Both the position numbers and the translations under genes were made by a program. Of a stretch of 64,000 bases of DNA, positions 44,522 through 53,839 are shown one piece after another. This DNA comes from Caballeronia concitans (GTDB lineage: Bacteria; Pseudomonadota; Gammaproteobacteria; Burkholderiales; Burkholderiaceae). Location: positions 1 through 64,000 of the forward strand of contig NZ_FCNV02000003.1 of NCBI RefSeq assembly GCF_001544615.1. Reading direction: 5' to 3'. Each line of letters begins with the position of its first letter. Position 1 is the stretch's first letter. The notes under the pieces are model-generated. The model worked only from the letters and a program-made list of their open reading frames with translations. It did no database searches and was not told the origin of the DNA.

Positions 44522-45736
44522 ATGCAGCACGCAGGAAACAACAAGACGCCATTCGGCGCACGAATAACCGGGGTCGCGGCGCTGGCCGTCCTTCTTCTGA
44601 TGACGACGCAGGCAAGCGCTGCGCAAGCGGTATCGGCGGCGTCGGGTGCATCGCAGGCAACCGCGGCGCCGAAGCGCGCCGAGATGCCGCCCATATTGCC
44701 GATACCGCCGCTGCCGAACGGCGCGAGCGCACCGCAAAGCGCAAGCGCGCCCGCGCGGGCGCTTCCCGCGATGCCCGTGCCGATCGCGCCGCAAGCGGCA
44801 TCGTCGGCGTCGCAAGCGTCCGAGGCATCGGCGGCATCGGCTGCGTCGGGGGCTTCCGCAGCCGAAGCGGCATCGGCTGCGAGCGCCGCATCCGAAGCGG
44901 CCGTGCCTGAAGTGCCGCTGCCGCCCGAGCCGCCCGCGCCGAACGTCGGGCAACGCACGGGACTCGCGCCGAAGGGCGCGTACGCGATGCGGCAGACTTT
45001 CGCGAAGGAAGTCAATCGCCGCCTCGACGTGCCGGCCGCCGATCAGCAAGCCTATGGCCGCGCGCTTCAGCAGGCGCTCGACGCGCACGGTCAGGGCGAT
45101 CTCGCCAACGAATTCGTCGTGCTCGTCGATCGCGCGGAGAACGTGCAGGCGCTCTTCGTCTACTTTCGCGCCAAGTCGGGCGAGGCGTGGTCGATGATCG
45201 GCGCATCGCCCGTATCGACAGGACGCCCCGGCACCTACGATCACTTTCTGACGCCGCTCGGCGTGTTCCAGCACATGCCGGGCAACATGGACTTTCGCGC
45301 GGAAGGCACGCTGAACGAGTTCGGCATTCGCGGCTACGGCGCACGCGACATGCGTATCTACGATTTCGGCTGGGCCGATGGCGAACGCGGCTGGGGCAAG
45401 GGCGGCGTGTCGCCGATGCGCTTCCAGATGCATGCGACCGACCCCGAGAAGCTCGAACCCGTGCTGGGCATGCGTCATTCGAAGGGCTGCGTGCGGATTC
45501 CGGCGACGCTGAACGCGTTCTTCGATCACCACGGCATCATCGACGCGCAGTACGATGCGCGCGCGGCCGAAGGGCAATCGATGTGGGTGCTGAAGTCCAA
45601 TCGGCAGACGACGCCGTGGGCGGGGCGTTATCTCGTCGTCATCGATACGGCGAAGAAGGCGCGGCCCGCGTGGTCGCCCCGGCCCGGCAAGGCCGCGCGC
45701 CAGCAGGTGCCGGCGGGGGCGAACAACGTCGATTGA
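44522..45736 (+). CDS. L,D-transpeptidase with Ser/Ala-rich linker
   Basis: This periplasmic enzyme of the YkuD superfamily makes or edits peptidoglycan crosslinks. The 404-residue product has a signal segment (ITGVAALAVLLLMTTQASA). A long Ser/Ala/Pro linker (about 33-140) has repeated SAASAASGASAAEAASAA-like units. The catalytic part has H304 (QMHATDPEK) and nucleophile C323 (RHSKGCVRIP), with family features such as GPxG-like GRPGTYDHFLTPLGVF. The Cys motif HSKGCVR is standard, whereas the His is followed by Ala rather than Gly. The linker could span the periplasm to reach the sacculus. Confidence 0.85.
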   Translation: MQHAGNNKTPFGARITGVAALAVLLLMTTQASAAQAVSAASGASQATAAPKRAEMPPILPIPPLPNGASAPQSASAPARALPAMPVPIAPQAASSASQASEASAASAASGASAAEAASAASAASEAAVPEVPLPPEPPAPNVGQRTGLAPKGAYAMRQTFAKEVNRRLDVPAADQQAYGRALQQALDAHGQGDLANEFVVLVDRAENVQALFVYFRAKSGEAWSMIGASPVSTGRPGTYDHFLTPLGVFQHMPGNMDFRAEGTLNEFGIRGYGARDMRIYDFGWADGERGWGKGGVSPMRFQMHATDPEKLEPVLGMRHSKGCVRIPATLNAFFDHHGIIDAQYDARAAEGQSMWVLKSNRQTTPWAGRYLVVIDTAKKARPAWSPRPGKAARQQVPAGANNVD

Positions 45737-45743
45737 TGATCGA

Positions 45744-46634
45744 CTACTGCGACCGCGCGAGCAGCACGCCCGCCAGCGCGACGCAGAAGCCCGCGATCTG
45801 AATGGCGCCGAGCGTTTCGCCGAACGCGACGTAGCTTTCGATCGCGGCGAGCGGCGGCGCGAGAAAGAGCAGCGCCGTCGCGCGTGATGCATCGCCGCGC
45901 CGGACCATCCACACGAGCAGCGTCGTCGCGACGCCGGAGAGCATCACGATGCCCCATGCGAGCGAGATCCATGTCGTTATCGAGGGAATGAAGCGATGTT
46001 CCCCGAGCGATGCAGCCAGCACCGCCGCGACGATCGCCGCGCCCGCGTTTTGCAGGGCGCTCGCGCTGCGAATGTCCGCGTTTGCAAGCGATGTCTTCTG
46101 ATACAGCGTGCCCGCCGTGATCGCGAAGACAGCGAGGATGGCGACCGTCACCACGAGCCATTGCGGCGCTGTGTTCACCGCGTTCGCCGCATGCGCGGCC
46201 GGACCCACGCTTTCCGCGATCTTCGGCGCGAGCACGAGCGCCACGCCCGCGAGTCCGAGCGCGAGGCCGCTCCAGGCGCGCATCGAAAGCTTTTCGCCGA
46301 AAAGACGCGCCGCGAGGGCCGCGGTCAGAAGCGGCTGCAGCGCGCCGAGCAGCGCCATGACGCCCGCGCCGAGCCCGCGCGCCACGGCCCAATAGCTCGC
46401 GCCGAGGTATACGCCCTGCAGTAGTGCGCCCGCGAACATCTGCCGAATGGCGTCGCGGCCCGTTGGCCAGCGCACACGCGCGATGAGCGCGCCCGCGACG
46501 AACAGCATCGCCGTTCCGCAAAAGCGTGCGAGCAGGTAGAGATTCGGATCGACGTAAGGCGTGATCGCCCGCGCGACGATGAAGCCCGTCGACCAGAGAA
46601 ACACGAAGACGGACGCGGTGAGCAACGGAAACAT
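45744..46634 (-). CDS. DMT-superfamily exporter (EamA domain)
   Basis: This inner-membrane protein has 296 residues and about ten helices in two EamA repeats. LTASVFVFLWSTGFIVARA is helix 1, and ALLGALQPLLTAALAARLFG is the first EamA signature. LFLAPPLAAIESYVAFGETL is the equivalent segment in the second repeat, preceding the last helix. EamA proteins export amino acids or metabolites. The ATG of MFPLLTASV is preferred; the open frame upstream lacks coding character. It converges with the L,D-transpeptidase gene 8 bases away. The substrate is unknown. Confidence 0.88.
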   Translation of the reverse strand: MFPLLTASVFVFLWSTGFIVARAITPYVDPNLYLLARFCGTAMLFVAGALIARVRWPTGRDAIRQMFAGALLQGVYLGASYWAVARGLGAGVMALLGALQPLLTAALAARLFGEKLSMRAWSGLALGLAGVALVLAPKIAESVGPAAHAANAVNTAPQWLVVTVAILAVFAITAGTLYQKTSLANADIRSASALQNAGAAIVAAVLAASLGEHRFIPSITTWISLAWGIVMLSGVATTLLVWMVRRGDASRATALLFLAPPLAAIESYVAFGETLGAIQIAGFCVALAGVLLARSQ

Positions 46635-46725
46635 GAGCGAAGCGTTGAGCCTGAATTCGCGCAGTATCAGCGCGATTGGCCGCTTCGTCTTGTTCAACCG
46701 TGCACTGCGCTTGTTCTTTGCCCCG

Positions 46726-46917
46726 CTATTCGATGGAGAACGTGTCGAGCGGCTGATTCGCGCGGGCATCGCTTTCCGTGGCGAAGCGCCGCGAAAGCTG
46801 CGCATGCAGCCGGCGCGCTTCGTCGAGTGTGAGATCGATCCAGTAAGGATCGCCGGCGGCGTCGTTCAGGCGCTCGGGCGGGAATTGAATTTCGATCACC
46901 ACGCCTTTCTTGTACAT
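46726..46917 (-). CDS. Small hypothetical protein
   Basis: This 63-residue protein begins MYKKGVVIEIQFPPERLNDA and contains PYWIDLTLDEARRLHAQL. It has an N-terminal beta segment and a helix and no signal peptide. The base composition and the ribosome-site region are acceptable but not strong. It stands 91 bases upstream of the DMT exporter on the same strand. Function unknown. Confidence 0.5.
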   Translation of the reverse strand: MYKKGVVIEIQFPPERLNDAAGDPYWIDLTLDEARRLHAQLSRRFATESDARANQPLDTFSIE

Positions 46918-47279
46918 CGATAGCCTCTTCGATTGCTTGCACGCAAAGCCGGGAGTCTAGCCGATGCTTTCCCACATATTGCGCACTGAGCGGAAAGAAT
47001 GCATTGCCCCCACATTCACGCCGTTGTCACAATAATGATTCGGAGACCGAAATAATATTTACCGATTGTGGCGGAAATGCAAGGCCGGGGAACCATCGCG
47101 CGGATCGTCGTACCAAAAAAAATAAAAGTGGCGTAACCTGCATTTTTGCCCTCACGGAGATTCCCCGCGGGGCGCGCACGGCCGTCATTCGCGCCCCGAA
47201 TCGATCGCCACGGGCGCGGCGCTGAACTCACGGCGCGCTTTGACGGTCGTTGCTCAAGATGCAAACACCGGAGGTACCG
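46918..47279. other. AT-richer region upstream of glgP
   Basis: This 362-base stretch between the small minus-strand gene and glgP is locally richer in A and T than its flanks (for example AATAATATTT at 47051-47060). It should carry the glgP promoter. A short plus-strand frame inside it has no ribosome site or recognisable product. Confidence 0.5.
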
Positions 47280-49733
47280 ATGACATCCGTCGACCTGGAA
47301 TTCGACCAGCTCAACAGCACCGTCGATGCGCTGCGGCGCTCCATCTCGAACCGCCTGATGTACGGCGTCGGCAAGGATGCGGCGACCGCGCAGCCGCGCG
47401 ACTGGCTGCACGCGGCCGAACTTGCCGTGCGCGACCGCCTCGTCGCGCGCTGGATGCGCACCACGCGCCAGCAATATGAACAGGACGTGAAACGCGTCTA
47501 TTACCTGTCGATGGAATTTCTCATCGGCAGGACGTTTACCAATGCGCTGCTTGCGCTCGGCATCCACGACGAAGTGCGCGACGCGCTCGCGAGCCTCGGC
47601 GTCGATCTGGCCACGCTCGAAGAACTGGAGCCGGACGCGGCGCTCGGCAACGGCGGCCTCGGGCGGCTCGCGGCCTGCTTTCTGGATTCGATGGCGACGG
47701 TCGGCGTGCCCGGCTTCGGCTACGGCATCCGCTATGAATACGGCATGTTCCGGCAGACGATCGTCGAGGGCAATCAGGTCGAAATGCCCGATTACTGGCT
47801 GCGCGCGGGCAATCCGTGGGAATTTCCGCGGCCCGAAGTGGTGTACACCGTGCATTTCGGCGGGCGCACGGTGCAGCACGGCGATCGCACCGAATGGATC
47901 GATACCGAGCATGTGAACGCGATGGCCTACGACACGGTCATCCCCGGTTACGCGACGACCGCGACTAACACGCTGCGCCTGTGGTCCGCGCGCGCCACCG
48001 ACGAATTCGATCTCTCCGCGTTCAATCAGGGCGATTATCGTCGCGCGGTGGAGGCGAAGAACACGTCCGAGCACGTATCGCGTCTGCTTTATCCCGACGA
48101 TTCCACGCAAGCCGGACGCGAACTGCGCCTGCGCCAGGAATATTTCTTCGTCTCCGCGACGATGCAGGATCTGATCCGCCGCTATCAGCGCACGCACACG
48201 CATTTCGGGCGGCTCGCGGAAAAAGTCGCGGTGCATCTGAACGACACGCACCCGGTGCTCGCGATTCCCGAACTGATGCGCCTGCTCGTCGATACGCATC
48301 ATGTTCCGTGGGACAAGGCGTGGAAGCTCGTGCAGCAGATGTTCTCGTACACGAATCACACGCTCATGCCCGAGGCGCTCGAAACGTGGGACGTCGAAAT
48401 GCTCGCCCGCCTCTTGCCACGGCATCTCGAGATCATCTTCGAGATCAACGCGCAGTTCCTGAAGCAAGTGACCGAGAAGTTCGGACGCGATGTCGATCTG
48501 ATCCGCCGCATATCGCTCGTCGATGAATACGGCCAGCGCCGGGTGCGCATGGCGCATCTCGCGATCGTCGCGAGCCAGAAGGTCAATGGCGTATCGAAGC
48601 TGCACTCGCAACTGATGGTGCAGAACATCTTCTCCGACTTCGCGCGCATGTATCCCGAGCGCTTCACCAACGTGACGAACGGCATCACGCCGCGCCGCTG
48701 GCTTGCGCAGGCGAGTCCTTCGTTGTCGTCGCTGATCGACAAGCGGCTCGGCACGCGCTGGCGCACCGACTTGTTCGAACTCGCGCGGCTGCGCGAATGG
48801 CGCGACGATCCCGAGTTTCGCCAGGCTTTTCACGAAGCGAAGTTCGCGAACAAGATGCGGCTCGTCGAACGCGCGAAACGCGAGGCCAACGCCATCATCA
48901 ATCCCGAGGCGCTGTTCGATCTGCAAGTGAAGCGCATCCACGAATACAAGCGGCAGTTGCTCAACATCCTGTATGTGATCGTGCGCTACAACCGCATTCG
49001 CGAGAATCCGGAAAAGGACTGGACGCCGCGCGTGGTGATGTTCGCGGGCAAGGCTGCGTCCGCGTACAAGATGGCGAAGAACATCATCAAGCTCATCAAC
49101 GATGTCGCGAAGCGTATCAACGCGGACCCGCTCGTCGGCGATCGCCTGAAAGTGGGCTTCATTCCGAACTACGGCGTGAGCGTGGCGGAACTCATCATTC
49201 CGGCGGCCGACCTTTCACAGCAGATTTCGATGGCCGGCACCGAAGCATCCGGCACCGGCAACATGAAGCTCGCGTTGAACGGGGCGCTGACCATCGGCAC
49301 GCTGGATGGCGCGAACATCGAGATATGCGATGCCGTCGGGCGCGAGAACATCTTCATCTTCGGGCACACGACGGACGAGATCGAATCGCTTCGCGCGGCG
49401 GGGTATCGGCCGCGGCAGATTTACGAGGAGAACGCGGAGTTGAAGCTCGCGCTCGATCAGATCCGGCTCGGGCATTTCTCGCCGGAAGAGCCGCATCGTT
49501 TCTATGACATCTTCCACACGCTCGTGGACTGGGGCGATCACTACATGGTGCTCGCCGACTTCGACAGCTTCGACAAGACGCAAACCGAAGTCGATCTCAA
49601 GTACCGCGACAAGGAAGCGTGGACGAAGAGCGCCATTGAAAACGTCGCGGGTATGGGGATATTTTCATCGGACCGCACGATCGCGGAGTATGCGCGCGAG
49701 ATCTGGCACGTCGAGCCGCTGGACTTCAATTGA
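47280..49733 (+). CDS. glgP: Glycogen/starch/alpha-glucan phosphorylase
   Basis: GlgP releases glucose-1-phosphate from glycogen with PLP as cofactor. The 817 residues fit the usual length of about 800-840. [20 protein letters not shown] near residue 120, RYEYGMFRQ, and the PLP-Lys segment [20 protein letters not shown] near residue 665 are family signatures. GGAGGT lies just upstream of the ATG ([11 protein letters not shown]). No other glycogen gene is adjacent. It converges with the DUF6232 gene. Confidence 0.96.
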   Translation: MTSVDLEFDQLNSTVDALRRSISNRLMYGVGKDAATAQPRDWLHAAELAVRDRLVARWMRTTRQQYEQDVKRVYYLSMEFLIGRTFTNALLALGIHDEVRDALASLGVDLATLEELEPDAALGNGGLGRLAACFLDSMATVGVPGFGYGIRYEYGMFRQTIVEGNQVEMPDYWLRAGNPWEFPRPEVVYTVHFGGRTVQHGDRTEWIDTEHVNAMAYDTVIPGYATTATNTLRLWSARATDEFDLSAFNQGDYRRAVEAKNTSEHVSRLLYPDDSTQAGRELRLRQEYFFVSATMQDLIRRYQRTHTHFGRLAEKVAVHLNDTHPVLAIPELMRLLVDTHHVPWDKAWKLVQQMFSYTNHTLMPEALETWDVEMLARLLPRHLEIIFEINAQFLKQVTEKFGRDVDLIRRISLVDEYGQRRVRMAHLAIVASQKVNGVSKLHSQLMVQNIFSDFARMYPERFTNVTNGITPRRWLAQASPSLSSLIDKRLGTRWRTDLFELARLREWRDDPEFRQAFHEAKFANKMRLVERAKREANAIINPEALFDLQVKRIHEYKRQLLNILYVIVRYNRIRENPEKDWTPRVVMFAGKAASAYKMAKNIIKLINDVAKRINADPLVGDRLKVGFIPNYGVSVAELIIPAADLSQQISMAGTEASGTGNMKLALNGALTIGTLDGANIEICDAVGRENIFIFGHTTDEIESLRAAGYRPRQIYEENAELKLALDQIRLGHFSPEEPHRFYDIFHTLVDWGDHYMVLADFDSFDKTQTEVDLKYRDKEAWTKSAIENVAGMGIFSSDRTIAEYAREIWHVEPLDFN

Positions 49734-49757
49734 CCGCCGATCGCCGCGCGCCTTGCA

Positions 49758-50162
49758 TCACGCCTGCGGGCGCGCGGCGGCGGTTTGCGCATGTTTCGCG
49801 ACCGCTTCGCCGACGAGCGCGGCCACGCGGTCCGCGAATTTCTGATCCTTCGTGATGAGCACTTCGCGTTCGCCATCGGGCGTCGATACCATCAACTGAT
49901 AGATGACGTCCTGCGTAATCCACGACAGATAACCGACCACGACGATCATCACGCCCAGCACGAGCGCGGCGCCCACGCCGGTCGCGATGCCCGCGCCCAA
50001 TGCGACGAGCCCGATCACCGCAAGGCCGATCGGCAGCGGCTTCTTGCGCTCGATTTTCACGACTCGCGCGGTGCGCAATTCGCGCATCGGAATCATCTGG
50101 CCCGAAGCTGAAAGGCCTGCGCGCGACAACGTGACGCCGCGTTCGTTGAAGGGTGTATCCAT
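49758..50162 (-). CDS. DUF6232-like membrane protein
   Basis: The 134-residue protein has an N-terminal beta-rich part (NERGVTLSRAGLSASGQMIP), a strongly hydrophobic pair of segments (PIGLAVIGLVALGAGIATGV, then LVLGVMIVVVGYLSWI), and a basic-to-acidic tail (DGEREVLITKDQKFADRVAA). This order fits DUF6232, a family of unknown function. It is convergent with glgP and separated by 238 bases from the MarR gene, in which I see no feature. Confidence 0.65.
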   Translation of the reverse strand: MDTPFNERGVTLSRAGLSASGQMIPMRELRTARVVKIERKKPLPIGLAVIGLVALGAGIATGVGAALVLGVMIVVVGYLSWITQDVIYQLMVSTPDGEREVLITKDQKFADRVAALVGEAVAKHAQTAAARPQA

Positions 50163-50400
50163 GTTTCGATCGTTCCAAATTGACGGCAGAGGAAATCGCG
50201 GAGATTACCAGACCGTTGTCGGAGAACGCATAAATCGGTGACATCGACGTTCGGGGCGCGTTCCGCGCGCGCGTTGTGCGTTGGCAGATTCGATCCGTGC
50301 CGAAGCGCGCTGAAAGCGCTCCGGTTCGCGCAAGAGGAGGGCGACGTCACAGTTAGGTCACAACATGACTGAACTGTGCATCTTATGCGCGGCCCCGGCG

Positions 50401-50817
50401 CTACACGCTGTCGGCAAGCCAGCCGAAGGCCTGAATCTCCCTTAAATGGCGCGATGCAAGCAAGAGCAGGCATTGCTCGCCTTTCTGCGTGAGATGCACT
50501 TCGACTTGCCGACGGTCTGCTTCGCCAGGCTTGCGCACGACGAGACCGGCGGCCTCGCATCGGCTCACCAGCGCGGCGGTGCCATTGGGCGCTGCCTGCA
50601 GCCGTTCGGCCAGTTCGCCGACCGTGGCCCACGACTTTCCCGGCATTCCGCGCACATGCAGCAGCATCTGATATTGCAGCGGTGTAATTCCGGCAGCTTG
50701 CGTGACTTCTTCCGAATAGCGAAGGAACTTCCGCAACTGGTAGCGGAAGTTCGACATTGCCTCCAGATCTTTTTTCGATGGCAAGCCTTTCTTGCCGGAT
50801 GCCTTTTGACGACTCAT
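50401..50817 (-). CDS. MarR family transcriptional regulator
   Basis: The 138-residue protein has the winged-helix of MarR regulators: ITPLQYQMLLHVRGMPGKSW, then VGELAERLQAAPNGTAALVS as the recognition region, and EADRRQVEVHLTQKGEQCL as the wing. The N-terminal 20 residues are Lys-rich (MSRQKASGKKGLPSKKDLEA). A TCACAC-N8-GTGTGA repeat lies 33 bases upstream and may be its own operator. No drug-resistance or catabolic gene is next to it, so the target is unknown. Confidence 0.88.
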   Translation of the reverse strand: MSRQKASGKKGLPSKKDLEAMSNFRYQLRKFLRYSEEVTQAAGITPLQYQMLLHVRGMPGKSWATVGELAERLQAAPNGTAALVSRCEAAGLVVRKPGEADRRQVEVHLTQKGEQCLLLLASRHLREIQAFGWLADSV

Positions 50818-50849
50818 ACGTGTTTCTCGATGACCGAAAAGTATTTGCG

Positions 50850-50869
50850 TCACACCGCGACGCGTGTGA
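50850..50869. promoter_or_regulatory. TCACAC-N8-GTGTGA inverted repeat upstream of marR
   Basis: A perfect 6-base inverted repeat with an 8-base centre, 33 bases upstream of the MarR start. The total length of 20 bases is close to known MarR operators. Auto-repression is inferred from position. Confidence 0.45.
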
Positions 50870-51241
50870 ATTTCATCGTAGCAGGGCATTGTCGAAGCGC
50901 TGTCTTTGAAGTCACGAAAAACAGCACACTGTGACAGAACTCATTTGTCGCGTTGAACCTTGAGAAACTGACTTGCTCGTCTAGTCGAAGGGTTAATGCG
51001 AACCGTTCTGACAGCCGCAGGAATGAGAACGCCGGTCAAATGGAGGATAGACCACAGTCCTTAGCAAGATGCGCGGGTTTGCACCTACCGCGCGATAAAC
51101 AAATGGAATCGGTTTGCGGGTAAATTTGATTGGATTTCTGACCGATGCGGTCATATCGTGCGTCAGTTCACGACTGCCTTACGCGCACGTGAATTCCAAT
51201 AACAGATTCGCCAAGAACAGACCTTCCCAGGAGACTTTCAT
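50870..51241. other. Divergent promoter region between marR and the ACS permease gene
   Basis: These 372 bases hold no coding sequence I can support. The last part should carry the permease promoter. I see no strong hairpin apart from the MarR-side repeat. Confidence 0.45.
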
Positions 51242-52594
51242 ATGGAGCAGTCGTCCCCCGTTTCGGGCGTGCCGCAGCCGGACGCAAGCGGCGCTCATGA
51301 CATCGCCAGCAGTGACAAGGCTTCGGCGAGAGTGCGGAGAATTCAACGTACCGCGCTTGCGTTGCTCCTACTAAGTGGGATCGTCAACTATATCGATCGC
51401 GCGACGCTTTCCATTGCGAATCCACTCATCCGGCAAGACCTCGGGCTTTCGGTCGCGGAAATGGGCTTGCTGCTCTCGGCATTCCTATGGGCCTATGCGT
51501 TTGCGCAATTGCCGGCAGGCGCATTCGTCGATCGCTTCGGCGCGCGCGTCATGCTCTCGGTCAGTCTCGCGACGTGGTCCGTCGCGCAGGCGTTCGGCGG
51601 CGTGGTGAGCAGCTTCGGACAGTTCTTTGCCGCTCGCATGGTCCTCGGCGTCGGCGAAGCGCCGCAATTCCCGACGAGCGCGAAAGTCGTTCGTGACTGG
51701 TTCGGCAAGAAGGAGCGCGGCGCGGCCACGGGCATCTGGAACAGTTCATCGACGCTCGGCACCGCCATATCCGCGCCCTTGCTGACCGTCGTGATGCTGA
51801 CTGTAGGCTGGCGATGGATGTTCGGCATCATGGGCATTGCCGGACTCGTGCTCGCATTGGCCTTTTACCTCGTGCATCGCGACCCGCATCAAGTCAATCT
51901 CACTCAGCGCGAGCGCGCCTATCTGACCGATGTCGATGGCGAAGTCGCGTCGCGGCCGACGTGGAACGACTGGCGGCGTCTCTTCGGATTCGGCACGACG
52001 TGGGGCATGCTGCTGGGCTTCTTCGGCACGATCTACGTTCTCTGGCTCTACAACGCGTGGCTGCCGACGTACCTTCAGATGGAGTTTCACCTGACCATCT
52101 CGAAGTCTGGATGGGTCGCGGCGGTTCCGTATTTGTTCGGCGTGGTGGGCAGTCTGTCGGGCGGCAAGGTATGCGATGTGCTCGCAAAGCGTGGTGTCTC
52201 CGCCATCAACAGCCGCAAGTATCCGATGGCTGCATCGCTGCTGGGCGTGGCTATCTTCACGGTCCTCACGGGCCTCACGCATAGCGCGACGCTCGCGGTG
52301 GTCTTCATCTCGATCTCGATGCTGCTGCTGTACGTGTCGAGCAGCGCGGCCTGGGCGATGGCTTCCGTCGCGGCGCCGGCGAACTGCACCGCATCCATCG
52401 GTTCGATGCAGAATTTCGGGGGCTATTTCGGGGGCGCACTGGCGCCGGTGATCACCGGCTTCATCGTGCAGCAGACGCACTCGTTCCATCCTGCGTTGTT
52501 CGTCGGCGCGGGCGTGGCGGGTGTCGCGGTCATTGGCTATTGGTTGCTCGTGCGCGATCCGATTCCGGCGGCAGTGCAGGGCAGCAAGCGTTGA
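51242..52594 (+). CDS. ACS-family MFS transporter
   Basis: This proton-driven importer of organic anions (anion:cation symporter family, as for D-galactonate, glucarate or phthalate) has 450 residues and 12 helices. SGIVNYIDRATLSIANPLIR in helix 1, GAFVDRFGARVMLSVSLATW in loop 2-3 and VLGVGEAPQFPTSAKVVRDW in helix 4-5 are ACS signatures. AGGAG at 51229-51233 precedes the ATG. With the Ldh-type dehydrogenase and LysR regulator it suggests uptake and oxidation of a hydroxy acid. Substrate unknown. Confidence 0.9.
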   Translation: MEQSSPVSGVPQPDASGAHDIASSDKASARVRRIQRTALALLLLSGIVNYIDRATLSIANPLIRQDLGLSVAEMGLLLSAFLWAYAFAQLPAGAFVDRFGARVMLSVSLATWSVAQAFGGVVSSFGQFFAARMVLGVGEAPQFPTSAKVVRDWFGKKERGAATGIWNSSSTLGTAISAPLLTVVMLTVGWRWMFGIMGIAGLVLALAFYLVHRDPHQVNLTQRERAYLTDVDGEVASRPTWNDWRRLFGFGTTWGMLLGFFGTIYVLWLYNAWLPTYLQMEFHLTISKSGWVAAVPYLFGVVGSLSGGKVCDVLAKRGVSAINSRKYPMAASLLGVAIFTVLTGLTHSATLAVVFISISMLLLYVSSSAAWAMASVAAPANCTASIGSMQNFGGYFGGALAPVITGFIVQQTHSFHPALFVGAGVAGVAVIGYWLLVRDPIPAAVQGSKR

Positions 52595-52597
52595 ACG

Positions 52598-52631
52598 CGA
52601 TGCACCCGCGATGTTCGTCGCGGGTGCATCG
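52598..52631. terminator. Hairpin between convergent permease and Ldh genes
   Basis: CGATGCACCCGCGA pairs perfectly with TCGCGGGTGCATCG over 14 bp with a 6-base loop, lying 4 bases after the permease stop. There is no clear T-run, so it may act as a terminator or stabiliser for either strand. Confidence 0.65.
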
Positions 52632-52637
52632 TATGCA

Positions 52638-53702
52638 TTACTCGGTCAATGCAGCGGGAAACCGCAAGTCGTAGCGCTCGGCGCAGGCTTCGAGCGCGGG
52701 CGCGATGGTCGGATGCAGCGCAACGCCATCGCGCAGTTGATCGCGCTTGAGGCTCAGTCCGCGATCGCCCGGCATCCGCACATTCGCAACGCCCGGGCGG
52801 GGCGGATTTTCGCGGCATGCATCGCCGATCCAGTCCATCTGTCTCGTGAACGCATCGGGGCCGCCGAAAGCGGCCGGATCGTATAGCGAGAGGAACACGG
52901 TGGCGCCCCATCCGTCAGCGGGATCGGCGCGACCGTGACCCGCGAGTCCTCCCGTCATCGCCTCGATCAGCAGCGCGAGGCCGAATCCTTTATGTCCCCA
53001 CGTCAGGCCGCCGACCGGCAGGATGGACCCCGGCGGATTGGCCGACAGCACGCCGGGATCGCGGCTCGGCTCTCCGTTCGCATCGATGAAGCATGCTTCG
53101 TCGAAGAGTTGCCCGGCCTTGTGCCGGCGCGCGGTCATGGCGTTGGTCACCGTCGATGACGAAACGTCGATCAGGAACGGCGTGCCGGAAGTAGGGATGC
53201 CGGCTGCGATCGGATTGGGCGTGAAGACGGAGCGCGTGCCGCCGTGCGGTGCCACGCTCTGCACCGCCGGATCGGAACTGCTGAGCACGATCATGAATCC
53301 GTCGGCCGTGGCCTTCTCCAGATAGCTCGCCAGGCAGGCGATGTGATGACTGCGGCGAATCACCAGCGTCGCGCTTCCATACTCTCTCGCGCGCGGCGCG
53401 AGCGTTTCGATGCCCTTGAGCACGAGCCACGGACCGGGAAGACGCCGGCCATCCCATAGCAGGCTCGCGCCGCGATCCGAGATCACGTCCGGCTCGCCGG
53501 TACGGGTCATGGTTGCACGTTCGATCTCGCCGATATACGGCGCGAGCAACGCGAGACCGTGTGTATCGTGTCCCATCAGGTCGCCGTCGACGAGCGTCGC
53601 CGCGACGGCTTTCGCCTTCGGTTCGTCGAGACCCGCTTTGCTCAATAAAGCCTGTGCGAAGTGTTGCAGCTCGGTAGCGGAATAGCGGACTTTTTCGTTC
53701 AT
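52638..53702 (-). CDS. Ldh family NAD(P)-dependent oxidoreductase
   Basis: This non-Rossmann malate/L-lactate/ureidoglycolate dehydrogenase-like enzyme has 354 residues. It starts MNEKVRYSATELQHFAQALL. LVDGDLMGHDTHGLALLAPY (substrate His/Asp), RRSHHIACLASY (catalytic His) and GGLTWGHKGFGLALLIEAMT are family signatures. It reduces or oxidises 2-oxo/2-hydroxy acids. It faces the ACS permease, and its promoter faces the LysR gene, fitting a small catabolic cluster. Substrate unknown; ureidoglycolate or a sugar acid are possibilities. Confidence 0.88.
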   Translation of the reverse strand: MNEKVRYSATELQHFAQALLSKAGLDEPKAKAVAATLVDGDLMGHDTHGLALLAPYIGEIERATMTRTGEPDVISDRGASLLWDGRRLPGPWLVLKGIETLAPRAREYGSATLVIRRSHHIACLASYLEKATADGFMIVLSSSDPAVQSVAPHGGTRSVFTPNPIAAGIPTSGTPFLIDVSSSTVTNAMTARRHKAGQLFDEACFIDANGEPSRDPGVLSANPPGSILPVGGLTWGHKGFGLALLIEAMTGGLAGHGRADPADGWGATVFLSLYDPAAFGGPDAFTRQMDWIGDACRENPPRPGVANVRMPGDRGLSLKRDQLRDGVALHPTIAPALEACAERYDLRFPAALTE

Positions 53703-53730
53703 CGGTTTCGCTTAAATAGAGGGAGTGAGT

Positions 53731-53740
53731 TTGGATCCAA
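53731..53740. promoter_or_regulatory. TTGGATCCAA palindrome in the divergent Ldh-LysR promoter region
   Basis: A perfect 10-bp palindrome lies about 30 bases upstream of the Ldh-type gene and about 100 upstream of the LysR start. LysR-type regulators bind such divergent regions, usually at T-N11-A motifs, so this is a candidate only. Confidence 0.3.
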
Positions 53741-53839
53741 TACTTTGCTCGATTGTCCGTTGGCCGTTCGATAAGCGTCCAATCGCTAATTGCGTAGAAT
53801 CGATTCCATCCGGTTATGAGGTCGTCTGCGTTTACCCTT

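Noticed and set aside
44800-44910. GC-rich Ser/Ala codon repeats as a possible DNA repeat element
   Set aside because: They are in frame within the L,D-transpeptidase linker and are explained by the low-complexity protein sequence.
47004-47225. 73-codon plus-strand frame upstream of glgP
   Set aside because: It has no ribosome site, domain or conserved motif and lies in an AT-richer promoter region.
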